Assembly: GCF_014656475.1 (NCBI RefSeq)
Contig: NZ_BNCM01000010.1
Location: 82,073 to 146,072 of the forward strand
DNA length: 64,000 nucleotides
Direction of reading: 5' to 3'
From: Sinomonas cellulolyticus
GTDB lineage: Bacteria; Actinomycetota; Actinomycetes; Actinomycetales; Micrococcaceae
The position numbers and the translations under genes were made by a program. The first letter of the stretch is position 1, and each line of letters starts with the position of its first letter. This document shows positions 27,648 through 38,716 of this stretch, in pieces. The notes under the pieces are model-generated. The model did no database searches. It was not told the DNA's origin and saw nothing but the letters and a program-made list of their open reading frames with translations.

Positions 27648-28104
27648 GGGCGTGTTGCTAAACCGCCTGAGCAGCTCGGGGGTGAGACGTGGATCGTCGC
27701 GCGGTAGTCGAAGCAACGGCGTGTCGGTTCCGGACGGGTGCTCCGGCGCTGTTCGGGAACTGGACACGATCCTAAGAACTTCAACCTATGGGCTAAGCAG
27801 GGCGGCTGGGCGCGGCCGCTGGAGCAGGTGCTGTCCCTCGCGCAGCAGGCTGGCGACTTAAACACGACGAAGAACCACCTGGTCTGCGACGGGAAAGGTC
27901 GCGCTCTGGCGTTCATCCTGACACCCGGGCAGGCGGCGGACACGAGCATGCTCGCCGCGACGCTGACTGAGATCCGCGTTTTAGGCGCGCAGGGGCGGCC
28001 AAGGTCCCGACCCGACCAGGTGCTCGCGGACAAGGGCCAGCAGCGCGAGCGCTACAAGGGACGCAACGTCATCGAACGGTGCTTCAACAAGCTCAAGCAG
28101 CGGC
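27648..28104 (+). mobile_element. IS5-family insertion sequence remnant
   Basis: The segment opens with GGGCGTGTTGCTAAA, like IS5-group ends. Fragments of one transposase can be read in different frames: VVEATACRFRTGAPALFGNW (near 27700-27768), then after a frameshift KNFNLWAKQGGWARPLEQVL, then HLVCDGKGRALAFILTPGQA and LADKG, and finally RYKGRNVIERCFNKLKQ. The N-terminal start, part of the middle and the segment before RYKGRNV are deleted. The copy cannot make an active DDE transposase. It is fused to an IS1595 remnant at about 28104. Confidence 0.75.
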
Positions 28105-28790
28105 TCGCAGAAGAACGGCGTGTCCGCCCTCGGACTGCAGCGCGTCCTGGGGCTGAATTCCTATGAGACGGCATGGGCGTGGATGCACACGCTCCGCCGC
28201 GCCATGGTCCGCCCCGAGCGGGAACTGCTCTCCGGGCTTGTCGAGGTCGACGAGAGCTTCATCGGCGGCGTCCACCGCGGCCTCCCCGGCGTCGGCCCGG
28301 ACAAGATCTCGGTCCTGATCGCCGCCGAACACCTGGACCACAACCGGATCGGGCGGGTCCGCCTCGAGCCAGGACCAGCCGACCGCAGGCTCGCGCTAGT
28401 GAAGTTCGGCCAGCGCGTCGTCGAACCCGGCTCGACGATCCGGACGGACGGGGCGAGGCAACTGCGCCGCTTCGCGGACCTGGGCTACCAGCACGAGTAC
28501 TTCACCCAGCTCGGCTCCGACATCCCGGCCCACGTGAACATGCCCGCAGTACACATGGCCGCCTCCCAGCTCAAGCGCTGGATCGACGGCACCCTGCACC
28601 AGGGCATCTCCCGGGAACAGCTGGCCTACTACCTGGACGAGTTCACCTTCCGCTTCAACCGCCGCACCTCCACCAGCCGCGGCCTGCTCTTCTACCGGCT
28701 CCTCCAGCAGGCCACCAACACCGACCCCGCGCCACTCAAGGACCTCGTCATCCAAAATGATGCCGATCCGGTTGTACCCCGCGCGTGAAT
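28105..28790 (+). mobile_element. IS1595-family transposase remnant (N-terminus missing)
   Basis: The frame is open from the junction (SQKNGVSALGLQRVLGL) to a stop at 28788. Catalytic landmarks remain: VEVDESFIGGVH, IRTDGARQL, and the terminal block SQLKRWIDGTLHQG with YLDEFTFRFNRRT. The zinc-ribbon and N-terminal ~90-100 residues of IS1595 transposases are absent. The break coincides with the end of the IS5 fragment, so one element inserted into or recombined with the other and both decayed. A GTG at 28120 could start a truncated protein, but transposition is unlikely. Confidence 0.78.
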
Positions 28791-28812
28791 GTCTCAGCCG
28801 GATCGCCGTGTG

Positions 28813-29199
28813 TCAGGTCGTCGAGAATGCCTCGGGCATTTCAGCGAACCGCACTCGGAACGCGGACTCCAAGGCAGCATCCGAGGGGATGATGGCGTTG
28901 TACCTCGCGTCGGCTGACAGCTCGAGTTGCTCGGCCCGTTCGTCGTCGAGGGCGCCAGCATCGATCTCTGATCGAAGGTCTGCGATGATTCGAGCCACCG
29001 GCTCGAAGCCAAGCCAGGCGAAAGCGGATTCAGCCGCCACCAACGACTCTGCGGACTGGCCCTCGACAGCATCCAGAACGCCTCCGCTCATCACCGACGA
29101 GTGAAATCCCAGCGCCGCGGCCAGCGCGATGTCACCGGCGCGTTCATGCGTTAGGCCATGCGCGAGTGACCGATTCCAAATGCGATCTGCTTCATCCAT
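28813..29199 (-). CDS. Hypothetical protein, possibly DMP19/DUF4375-like
   Basis: ATG at 29199 gives 128 aa (MDEADRIWNRSLAHGL). The protein is mainly helical and acidic, with MSGGVLDAVEG and FEPVARIIADLRSEIDAG. The layout recalls small DUF4375/DMP19-type proteins, a weak similarity I hold loosely. No clear Shine-Dalgarno sequence precedes the start. It lies next to the IS remnants on the opposite strand. Confidence 0.5.
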   Translation of the reverse strand: MDEADRIWNRSLAHGLTHERAGDIALAAALGFHSSVMSGGVLDAVEGQSAESLVAAESAFAWLGFEPVARIIADLRSEIDAGALDDERAEQLELSADARYNAIIPSDAALESAFRVRFAEMPEAFSTT

Positions 29200-29426
29200 G
29201 GTCCGACTCTCGGTCGTACAGCCAAGGGGTGTCAACGCAGAAGGGCGAGTCGCGCCAGTCTTGGTGACTTCAGCTAAGCAGATACCTAATACACCTGAAC
29301 AGTCTTCAAGAGCTCGCGACAGCAGTGGACGGACACGTTCTCGCCTCAGCAACACTCTCAGGCACGCGCACGTCCTGAGTGCATCCAAGCACCCGCCGCC
29401 TCTCACGCACGGTATAGCAACACGGC

Positions 29427-29672
29427 CTAGGAGTCGGATCCCTCCGTCAGTCGGCCGCTCTTGCCCTGCAGCCTGTCGATGTGCCGCGATGCCTCCGCCT
29501 TCGTCAGGTCGGCAGGAAGTTCCTCCCCGGCCTCGCGGGCCAGGGTGTCCAGATAGCTCCGCTGCGCGGCAGTCATCGGCTCGTTCCCGGTCACCCAGTC
29601 GTCGGGGTCCCGGTCGAGCCCTCCCTGAGGTTCAGGTTCGGGGCTTCCGAGCATCGCGTCGTCGTCACTCAT
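29427..29672 (-). CDS. DUF3072-type small protein
   Basis: ATG at 29672 gives 81 aa. The C-terminal half MTAAQRSYLDTLAREAGEEL and DLTKAEASRHIDRLQ matches the DUF3072 pattern, found as a small helical module in actinobacteria and proteobacteria. The N-terminus is acidic and disordered. Function is unknown. Longer frames upstream on this strand are shadows of the MFS gene. Confidence 0.72.
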   Translation of the reverse strand: MSDDDAMLGSPEPEPQGGLDRDPDDWVTGNEPMTAAQRSYLDTLAREAGEELPADLTKAEASRHIDRLQGKSGRLTEGSDS

Positions 29673-29826
29673 AGCCACACCTGTGCCCCGGGACCTCGCG
29701 TCCAAACAGGCCGGGTGAAAGCAGCCTGCGTGGGTAGGAGCGCAGGGACACCGTCTGCCGCGAATTTGTCCATCGATTGGCGGTGAACTCCTGACGCGGG
29801 CAGTGCGGGCATGGTTGAGTAGGGGG

Positions 29827-31053
29827 ATGAGCACGAGCACCGCCGGGACGAGCACCTCCGTCCGTGCTGCCGCGCTCGCGATCTTCTTCATCTTCGCCAC
29901 GAACGGCTTCATCTTCGCCTCGTGGGCGGCGCGCATCCCGGCCGTCACGCAGACCCTCCGGCTCTCCACGGGGGACATGGGAGCGGTGCTCCTCGTGGGG
30001 GCGATCGGCTCGCTCGTCGCGCTGCCGCTCACGGGAGCCGTGGTCGACCGGATCGGCCTCACGGCCGCCGTGCGCCTGGGCGGCGCGTGCGCGGTCGCTG
30101 CCGGCGGCATCATCTCGGTGGGCCTGCTGCTCCGGTCGGTCTGGACGGTCGCGTCCGGCATGGTGGTCTTCGGCGCCGGGGTGGCCCTCTGGGACGTGGC
30201 GCAGAACATCGGGGGAGCGGATGTGGAGCACCGGCTCGGCCGCACCCTCATGCCCCAGTTCCACGCGGCGTTCAGCGGCGGCGCAGTGCTCGGAGCCCTC
30301 GTGGGCGCGGCCCTGAGTGCGGCCGGGATTGACCTGCCTCTGCACCTCGTGGGGATTATCGTGGTGGTCGTGGCGATCATGGTGGTGGTTCCCCGGTACT
30401 TCCTGCCGCACGACGACGCGCACTCGCCCGACGCCGACGGCCCACCCGATGCGGCGGCCGAGCCGAAACCGGGCCCCCTCGAGGCCTGGCGGCACCCGCG
30501 CACGGTGCTCATCGGCGTCGTGGTCCTCGGGGCGACGCTGACCGAGGGTGCGGGCAACGACTGGATCTCCAAGGGCGTCGTGGACGGCCTCGGCTCGACT
30601 GAGGCGGCTGGCGCGGCCCTCTTCGCGGTGTTCGTGGGAGCCATGACGGTGGCCCGGTGGTTCGGCGGCCGGGTCATCGATCGGGTCGGCCGGGTGGCGG
30701 CCCTGCGCGCCAGCATGGTCTCGGCGGCCCTCGGCCTCAGCGTATATGCCTTGTCAGGCACTTATTGGCTCTCGGCGGTGGGGGCTGTCTTCTGGGGCCT
30801 CGGGGCGGCCCTGGCCTTCCCGATGGGCATGTCCGCCGCGGCGGACGATCCCCGTAGGGCCGGGGCGCGAGTCGCCGTGGTCTCCACCATCGGATACATC
30901 GCCTTCCTCGCGGGCCCGCCGCTCCTCGGCTTCCTCGGAGACCACCTAGGCCTGCGGCACGCCCTCCTGGTGATTCTGGTGCCCATCCTCGTGGCCCTCG
31001 CCCTCGCAGGCGTCACCCGCAAGGAAGCCGTACCCGGCGAGGCGCGGGAGTAG
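29827..31053 (+). CDS. MFS transporter
   Basis: ATG at 29827 (MSTSTAGTSTSVRAAALAIF) gives 408 aa with 12 predicted membrane segments. The loop between segments 2 and 3 reads LTGAVVDRIGLTAAVRLGG, a weak MFS motif A, and the second half repeats it (WFGGRVIDRVGRVAALR). FASWAARIPAVTQTL after the first helix is typical of the YbjJ/inner-membrane sugar-analogue efflux branch. Substrate unknown. The PAP2/DAGK gene starts 2 nt after its stop, so the two are probably one operon. Confidence 0.87.
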   Translation: MSTSTAGTSTSVRAAALAIFFIFATNGFIFASWAARIPAVTQTLRLSTGDMGAVLLVGAIGSLVALPLTGAVVDRIGLTAAVRLGGACAVAAGGIISVGLLLRSVWTVASGMVVFGAGVALWDVAQNIGGADVEHRLGRTLMPQFHAAFSGGAVLGALVGAALSAAGIDLPLHLVGIIVVVVAIMVVVPRYFLPHDDAHSPDADGPPDAAAEPKPGPLEAWRHPRTVLIGVVVLGATLTEGAGNDWISKGVVDGLGSTEAAGAALFAVFVGAMTVARWFGGRVIDRVGRVAALRASMVSAALGLSVYALSGTYWLSAVGAVFWGLGAALAFPMGMSAAADDPRRAGARVAVVSTIGYIAFLAGPPLLGFLGDHLGLRHALLVILVPILVALALAGVTRKEAVPGEARE

Positions 31054-31055
31054 CC

Positions 31056-32603
31056 GTGGCACTCACTGTCCGTTCCCGCATCGTCCGGAGGCTCACGCCC
31101 CCCGGCCTTCCCTTCCATGCCGTGCAGCGCATGGACGTCGCGCTCGTCGAGCGCGTGGCGCAGCTGCCCCGCGGAGCCTGGGACCCCAGCCTGTCCTGGC
31201 TCACGCGAGCGGCCACCCACTCGAAGCTCTGGATCGGCGTGGCCGGCGTGCTCGCGCTGAAGAAGGGGAACCCGCGCCGCGCGGCCGCCCACGGGCTCCT
31301 CGCCGTGGCACTGGCCTCCGCAGGGGTCAACCTCTTGGGCAAGCGCCTCCTCCCGCGCGCCCGCCCCCATCCCGAGAGCCTGCCGCTGCATCGGTTCCTC
31401 CACCCCCAGCCCACGAGTTCGTCCCTGCCGAGCGGCCACTCGGCGTCGGCCGCGGCGTTCGCCACCGGGGTGGGCCTTGTGAGCCCGGCTCTCGGCGTGG
31501 CGCTCGCGCCCGTGGCCGCCGCGGTTGCCTACTCGCGTGTCCACACCGGCGCCCACTGGCCAAGTGACGTCGTCCTCGGCTCCGCCTGCGGGGTGGGCGC
31601 CGCCCTCGCCACACGCTCCTGGTGGACCCGCGCCGAGCCGACACCGCCCCACACCACGACACCGGCTCCGGCACCGGCCCTTCCCGCCGGCGAGGGCCTG
31701 ACGGTGCTCGTGAACCCCGCCAGCGGTCCGGGAAGCAGCGATCCTTCCGACGAGATCCGGGAATGGCTCCCCGGTGCGTCGATCCACGTGCTGCGGGAGG
31801 ACGAGGATGCCAGCGAGGTCTCCCGCAGCCTCGCGACGAGCCCCGGTGTCCGAGCGCTCGGCGTGTGGGGAGGTGACGGCACGGTGGGTGCGGTCGCCGG
31901 AGCGTGCGCCGCAGAGGGCCTGCCCCTCGCGGTCCTGGCAGGCGGGACGTTCAACCACTTCGCCCGGGACGTCGACTCCCTCGACGCGGCCCGGGTGGCA
32001 GAGGCCGTGATGTCCGGACACGCCATACGGTGCGACCTCGGCCGCGTCGAGCTGCAGCGGGGAAGCCCCGACTCGCCCGAGGAGAGCGACCTCGTCATGC
32101 TCAACACGGCGAGTGTGGGCCTCTACCCCAATCTGGTCCGACGCCGGGACCACATCATGCGCGACCTCCCGTGGCTGCCCAAGCGCGGCGCGGGCGCCCT
32201 CGCGGCTCTGCGGACGTTCGCACTCTCGAGCCCCACCACCGTTACCATCGACGGAACGCGCCGCAGGATCTGGACGCTCTTCGTGGGCCGCGGGCGCTAC
32301 TGGCCCCGGGATCTCGCTCCGCTCGAGCGCCCCGTGGTGGACGACGGCGCGCTCGACCTCCGCGGAGTCAGCGCCCGGCCGCGCCTCGCACGCCTCAGGC
32401 TCCTGACCGCGCTCGCCACCGGAACGGTCGAACGCAGCCCCGTGGCCCGGGAATGGACTGCGCGCTCCGTGACGCTCGAGTCTTCCGGCGAGCCGCTCGT
32501 CCTGGCCGTGGACGGAGAGGTGATGACCGGCGTCGCGCGGGTGGAGCTCCGGGTGGAGCCGGGCGCGCTGACGGTCTACTCGCCGCAGGTGGCCAAGGGC
32601 TAG
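31056..32603 (+). CDS. PAP2 phosphatase / diacylglycerol kinase fusion protein
   Basis: A GTG start gives 515 aa. Residues about 60-190 form a membrane PAP2 acid phosphatase domain with KRLLPRARP, SLPSGHSASAAAFATG and SRVHTGAHWPSDV, the three phosphatase motifs. After a Pro/Thr linker, residues about 212-515 form a diacylglycerol/lipid kinase domain with VLVNPASGPGS, GVWGGDGTVGAVAG and LAGGTFNHFARD. Fusing a lipid-phosphate phosphatase to a lipid kinase suggests turnover of polyprenyl or phosphatidyl lipids; the exact substrate is not evident. Such fusions occur in actinobacteria. Confidence 0.88.
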   Translation: MALTVRSRIVRRLTPPGLPFHAVQRMDVALVERVAQLPRGAWDPSLSWLTRAATHSKLWIGVAGVLALKKGNPRRAAAHGLLAVALASAGVNLLGKRLLPRARPHPESLPLHRFLHPQPTSSSLPSGHSASAAAFATGVGLVSPALGVALAPVAAAVAYSRVHTGAHWPSDVVLGSACGVGAALATRSWWTRAEPTPPHTTTPAPAPALPAGEGLTVLVNPASGPGSSDPSDEIREWLPGASIHVLREDEDASEVSRSLATSPGVRALGVWGGDGTVGAVAGACAAEGLPLAVLAGGTFNHFARDVDSLDAARVAEAVMSGHAIRCDLGRVELQRGSPDSPEESDLVMLNTASVGLYPNLVRRRDHIMRDLPWLPKRGAGALAALRTFALSSPTTVTIDGTRRRIWTLFVGRGRYWPRDLAPLERPVVDDGALDLRGVSARPRLARLRLLTALATGTVERSPVAREWTARSVTLESSGEPLVLAVDGEVMTGVARVELRVEPGALTVYSPQVAKG

Positions 32604-32619
32604 GGAGCCGGCGCCAGGG

Positions 32620-33060
32620 CTAGGGAGCCGGGGCCGAGGCTGGGGCGGCCGGCGCACCGGGGGCCGGCGCCCCGGCAGAAGGCGGGGCCGAGGGGCTCTG
32701 GGAGGCACGGTTGCGGCCGCCGAAGCCGCCTCCGCCGCCACTGCCGGTGCCGTTCTGTGTCCCGACCTGGAACTGTCCCGTGCGTCCGGTCACCGCGGTG
32801 CGCGTGTCCACGGCCTTCTGCAGGGCCGCGCCGCCGAGGCCACCGGCGAGGACGAGGCACAGTGCCACGAGGACCTTCGTGAGCCGGCCGGCGCGCCAGC
32901 GGGCCGCCGGGATGAAGGGCTCGTCCTCGGGGGCCTCCGCCGTCTCTAGGTCCGGCGCCTGCGGGCCGTACGCGCCGTCCCCTCCGGGTTCGGTCACGAG
33001 GAAGGGCTCGGTGGGGGTGGCATCGCGGGCGGCGGGGCGGTTCATGGCGGCTCTATTCAT
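32620..33060 (-). CDS. Single-pass membrane protein with Gly/Pro/Ala-rich tail
   Basis: ATG at 33060 lies inside the end of the permease gene (8-bp overlap); an ATG at 33045 is an alternative start. The 146-aa protein has an acidic cytoplasmic N-terminus, one membrane helix (LTKVLVALCLVLAGGLGGAAL) and an outer tail with GQFQVGTQNGTGSGGGG, FGGRNRA and a Pro/Ala end. The tail resembles the Gly-rich end of the adaptor encoded two genes upstream, so it may be a fourth component of this efflux operon. No known family recognised. Confidence 0.65.
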   Translation of the reverse strand: MNRAAMNRPAARDATPTEPFLVTEPGGDGAYGPQAPDLETAEAPEDEPFIPAARWRAGRLTKVLVALCLVLAGGLGGAALQKAVDTRTAVTGRTGQFQVGTQNGTGSGGGGGFGGRNRASQSPSAPPSAGAPAPGAPAAPASAPAP

Positions 33061-34282
33061 AGCGGAGGGCGTCGATGGGGCGGAGCTTGGCGGCCTTGTT
33101 CGCGGGATAGATGCCGAAGACGAGGCCGATCCCGGCGGACACGGCCACGCTGAGCCACACCGTCCACCACTGGACCTCCGGCTGGATGCCGAAGACCTGG
33201 AACGCGGAGGCACCGAAGCCGATGAGGATCCCGACGATGCCGCCGAGGACCGAGATGATGAGGGACTCGATCAGGAACTGCAGGACGATGTTCCCCCGCG
33301 TGGCTCCGATGGCCTTGCGGATGCCGATCTCCCGGGTGCGCTCCGTGACGGTCACGAGCATGATGTTCATGACCCCGATGCCCCCCACGAGCAGGCTGAT
33401 GCCAGCCACCGCGCTGAGCAGGATCGTGAGGGTCTGCGTCGTGGACGTCGCGGTCGAGAGCACCTGGGCCTGGTTGCGCACCTGGTAGTCGCGGTTGTCC
33501 GGCGTGACGCGGTGCCGGGCGTCGAGGATCTGCTCGATCTCGTTCTGCGCCTGGGTCATGACGTCCGCGCTGCGGGCCTGGACGGCGATCGAGGACAGGC
33601 TCTGCGTGTACCCCGTGAAGGTCCCCTGGGCGGTGTCGATCGGCACCATCGCGACGTCGTCGGGATCGTTGAGCCCGCTCGTGCCCTTGGCGGCGAGCAC
33701 GCCGACCACCGTGAAGTCCTGGCCGTTGAGGGAGACGGTCTGCCCCACGAGCGTCGACACGTCCTGTGCGAGGTCGGCCGCGACGCTGTTGCCGAGCACG
33801 ACGGCGCGCTGGCCGGCGTCTCCGTCGTCGAGCACGCGCCCGGCCGCCGCCGAGAACGCGGTGATGCCGAAGTAGGAGGGTGCCGTCCCGAGCGTCGAGG
33901 CGATGGAGTGCGTCGACGAGCCGAGCGTCGCCGTCACCGACTGTGCCTGCAGCACGGGCGCCGTCGTGGCGATGTCCGGCGCGAGGACGGGATCGTCGAG
34001 GGCCTTCTGGTCGGCGACGGTGAGGAACGTCGACTGGGTGCGGGCCGCCGTCGCGCTTCCGCCGGTGGTGCGGCCGCCGGTCGCGACCGCCCGGTTCACC
34101 GTGAGCACGTTCGTCCCCAGCCGCCCGATCTGCGCCTTGATCATGTCCGAGGTGCCCGCACCCACCGCGAGGAGGGTGATGACGGCGCTGATGCCGATCA
34201 CGATTCCCAGCGTCGTGAGCACCGAGCGCATCTTGTTCGCGGAGATCCCCGAGAGGGCGAACCGCACTGCCTCCGCGATCAT
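33053..34282 (-). CDS. MacB-like ABC transporter permease
   Basis: The protein has 409 aa: one N-terminal helix (ANKMRSVLTTLGIVIGISAV), a large periplasmic MacB_PCD-type domain (residues about 45-280), then three C-terminal helices of the FtsX domain with the motif RTREIGIRKAIGATRGNI. This is the layout of MacB/YknZ-type tripartite efflux systems. It overlaps the upstream ATPase gene by 4 bp (ATGA) and the downstream membrane protein by 8 bp, so all are one operon. Confidence 0.9.
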   Translation of the reverse strand: MIAEAVRFALSGISANKMRSVLTTLGIVIGISAVITLLAVGAGTSDMIKAQIGRLGTNVLTVNRAVATGGRTTGGSATAARTQSTFLTVADQKALDDPVLAPDIATTAPVLQAQSVTATLGSSTHSIASTLGTAPSYFGITAFSAAAGRVLDDGDAGQRAVVLGNSVAADLAQDVSTLVGQTVSLNGQDFTVVGVLAAKGTSGLNDPDDVAMVPIDTAQGTFTGYTQSLSSIAVQARSADVMTQAQNEIEQILDARHRVTPDNRDYQVRNQAQVLSTATSTTQTLTILLSAVAGISLLVGGIGVMNIMLVTVTERTREIGIRKAIGATRGNIVLQFLIESLIISVLGGIVGILIGFGASAFQVFGIQPEVQWWTVWLSVAVSAGIGLVFGIYPANKAAKLRPIDALRYE

Positions 34283-35085
34283 GCCGCACCGCCGCCGATG
34301 CGGGCGCCCCCAGCGACGCTGCGCAACGCCGAGTCGTCGATGATGCGCCCGTCCTGCATGCGCACCACGCGCTCCGCGCGGGCCGCGACCTCGGGCTCAT
34401 GGGTGATCATCACGATGGTGCGACCGCGGGCGTGCAGGGCGTCGAACAGGTCGAGGATCTCGTGCGACGAGCGCGTGTCGAGCGCGCCGGTCGGCTCGTC
34501 GGCGAGCAGCAGCACCGGTTCGCCGACGAGGGCGCGGGCGATCGCGACGCGCTGCTGCTGGCCGCCCGAGAGCTGCGAGGGGAGGTGGCCTGCACGCGAG
34601 GAGAGGCCGACGGCGTCGAGCGCCTCGAGCGCGAGGGCGTGCCTCTCCCGGCGGGGCACCTTGCGGTAGGCGAGCGGCATGGCGACGTTGTCCACGGCGC
34701 GCGTGCGCGCGATGAGGTTGAAGCTCTGGAACACGAATCCGATCTTGCGGTTGCGGATCTGGGCGAGCTGGTACTCTCCCAGATCGCCCGTGGTGATCCC
34801 GTCCATGAGGTAGCGCCCGTGGGTCGGGGCGTCGAGGCACCCGATGATGTTCATCATGGTCGACTTCCCCGACCCGGACGCGCCCACAATCGCGACAAAT
34901 TCGCCGCGTCCGATCGTCAGGCTCACTCCGTCGAGCGCCCTGACCTCGGCCTCGCCCTGGCCGTAGACCTTGCGCACGTCCTCGAGGGCGATCACCGGCC
35001 GCTGCCGCGGTGGCATCACCCGGGTCTGGAGGGGCCCGTAGCCCCCTCCCGGCTCAGCGGCCGGCGCCGGAGTTGCTGTTGCCAC
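34279..35085 (-). CDS. MacB/LolD-like ABC transporter ATP-binding protein
   Basis: I chose GTG at 35085 (VATATPAPAAEPGG) since GAGGAGG lies just upstream; this gives 268 aa and a 32-bp overlap with the adaptor gene. Walker A is GASGSGKSTMMNIIG, the signature is LSGGQQQRVAIARAL and Walker B is LLLADEPTGALD, followed by the H-loop ITHEPEVAARAERVV. It powers export with the permease encoded next and the HlyD-like adaptor encoded upstream. Confidence 0.92.
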   Translation of the reverse strand: MATATPAPAAEPGGGYGPLQTRVMPPRQRPVIALEDVRKVYGQGEAEVRALDGVSLTIGRGEFVAIVGASGSGKSTMMNIIGCLDAPTHGRYLMDGITTGDLGEYQLAQIRNRKIGFVFQSFNLIARTRAVDNVAMPLAYRKVPRRERHALALEALDAVGLSSRAGHLPSQLSGGQQQRVAIARALVGEPVLLLADEPTGALDTRSSHEILDLFDALHARGRTIVMITHEPEVAARAERVVRMQDGRIIDDSALRSVAGGARIGGGAA

Positions 35086-36613
35086 CCGTGCCTCCTCGCG
35101 TGCCGCCATTGCCACCGCCGAAGCCCCCGCCACCGAACAGGCCGCGCGGGTTCTGGGTGGACGTGTCAGTGGTGCCCGTGACGCTCGGCAGGACGATCTG
35201 GTCGCCGTCGCTGAGCCCCGTGAGGACCTGTGTCCGCCCGTTCGCCGTGATGCCCGTGGTCACCGCCACGGGGGTGTCGGCCCCGTTGCGCTGGACGGTC
35301 ACGGTCTGGCGGGTTCCGGCCGTGGTGATGGCGAGGGTGGGCACCACGAGCGCGTTCTCGGCCGACGCCGTCGTCACCGCGACCGCGGCGCTCTCCCCGA
35401 GGCGCACCGCCGAGGGCGGGTTCGCGATGGAGACGGTCACGGCGTAGGTGACGACGCCGTTCGTGGTCGTCGAGGTCGCCGCGATGGAGGTGACTTTGCC
35501 CGTGACGGGCGGGGCACCGGCGTCGGCCTTGAGGGCCGGGAACGTGAGCGTGGCCGTCTGTCCGGCCTTCATCGCCGCGACGTCGGATTCCGAGAACGCC
35601 GCCGTGACCTGGAGGTGGGCCGTGTCCGTCAGGGTCACGAGGCCCGCGGAAGACCCCGAGGAGCCGGAGCCTCCGGACGCGGACGAGGCCGCGCTGCCGC
35701 CCGAGCCGCCCGCGCTGCCGCCCGAGCCCGTCGCGCCTGACGAGCCGGACGACGACGCGGAGCCTCCCGACGCGCCGGCGCCCACCACGGCGCCGACGGC
35801 GGTCACGGTGCCGTCCGCGGGCGCCTTGACCACGCAGTCCGCGAGGTTGGCCTGGGCGGTCTTGAGGGCGATCTGGGCGCTCGTGGTATTGCCCGGTGCG
35901 GCGTTCGCCTGAGAGTTCTGGGCGGAGCTGAGGGAGACGCTCGCCGAGGCGATCTGCTGCTGGTCCTTCAGGGCCGAGGAGGCCTGCTGGTTCTGTGCCT
36001 GGGTGAGGGCCTGCTGGTCCTTGGTCAGCTGCGCCTGCGCGGCCGCGAGGGCGTTGGCCGCCGGCGTGCTCGTGGGGCTCGCGGAGGCGGCCGTCTGGTC
36101 CTGGGAGACAGTCGACTGGTCCGTGTCCACCTGCTTCTGGGCCGCGGCGACCGCCGCGGACTGCTGCTGGGCGTCGAGGGTCTGCGTCTGCTGGGCATTC
36201 GTGAGCTGCTGCTGCGCCTGTGACACAGAATTCGCCGCACTGGCGGCCTGTTGGCCGGCCTGTGCATTCGCGGCGTCGAGCTGCGCCTGCGCCGAGTCCA
36301 CCGCGTTCTGGGCGTTGGTCGGATCGAGGTCCACGAGCTCGTCCCCGGCCTTGACGGCTTGGCCCACCGAGACCTTGACCGCCGTGACCGGGCCAGCGCA
36401 GTTGCCCGCGCCCACGCTCGTCGTCGTCGACGAGGACACATTCCCGGACGCTGTGGCCGTCTGGTCGAGCGAGGCACGCGAGACGGCGACCGTCCTGCTG
36501 CTCACGGTGGCTGCGGGCCTGGCCGTCGCAGAGACGGTCGCCCAGATCCCCCCGCTCAGAAGCAGGGCAGCGGCCCCCAGGGCGCTGTTGATCACGATGG
36601 TTCGGCGGTTCAC
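35054..36613 (-). CDS. HlyD/MacA-like periplasmic adaptor subunit
   Basis: A 519-aa protein with an N-terminal anchor helix (TIVINSALGAAALLLSGGIW), a lipoyl-like half motif (VKVSVGQAVKAGDELVDLD), a long Gln/Ala-rich coiled-coil hairpin (about residues 100-230), the second lipoyl half (DCVVKAPADGTVTAVGAVVG), then a Ser/Gly-rich low-complexity insert of about 45 residues, beta-barrel and membrane-proximal domains, and a Gly-rich tail with FGGGGFGGGNGG. The two low-complexity parts are unusual for adaptors. It heads the operon with the ATPase and permease; the exported compound is unknown. Confidence 0.87.
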   Translation of the reverse strand: MNRRTIVINSALGAAALLLSGGIWATVSATARPAATVSSRTVAVSRASLDQTATASGNVSSSTTTSVGAGNCAGPVTAVKVSVGQAVKAGDELVDLDPTNAQNAVDSAQAQLDAANAQAGQQAASAANSVSQAQQQLTNAQQTQTLDAQQQSAAVAAAQKQVDTDQSTVSQDQTAASASPTSTPAANALAAAQAQLTKDQQALTQAQNQQASSALKDQQQIASASVSLSSAQNSQANAAPGNTTSAQIALKTAQANLADCVVKAPADGTVTAVGAVVGAGASGGSASSSGSSGATGSGGSAGGSGGSAASSASGGSGSSGSSAGLVTLTDTAHLQVTAAFSESDVAAMKAGQTATLTFPALKADAGAPPVTGKVTSIAATSTTTNGVVTYAVTVSIANPPSAVRLGESAAVAVTTASAENALVVPTLAITTAGTRQTVTVQRNGADTPVAVTTGITANGRTQVLTGLSDGDQIVLPSVTGTTDTSTQNPRGLFGGGGFGGGNGGTRGGTGGNSNSGAGR

Positions 36614-36626
36614 GCGAGGACTCTAG

Positions 36627-38708
<2,082 letters not shown>

Positions 38709-38716
38709 GGAGCTCC

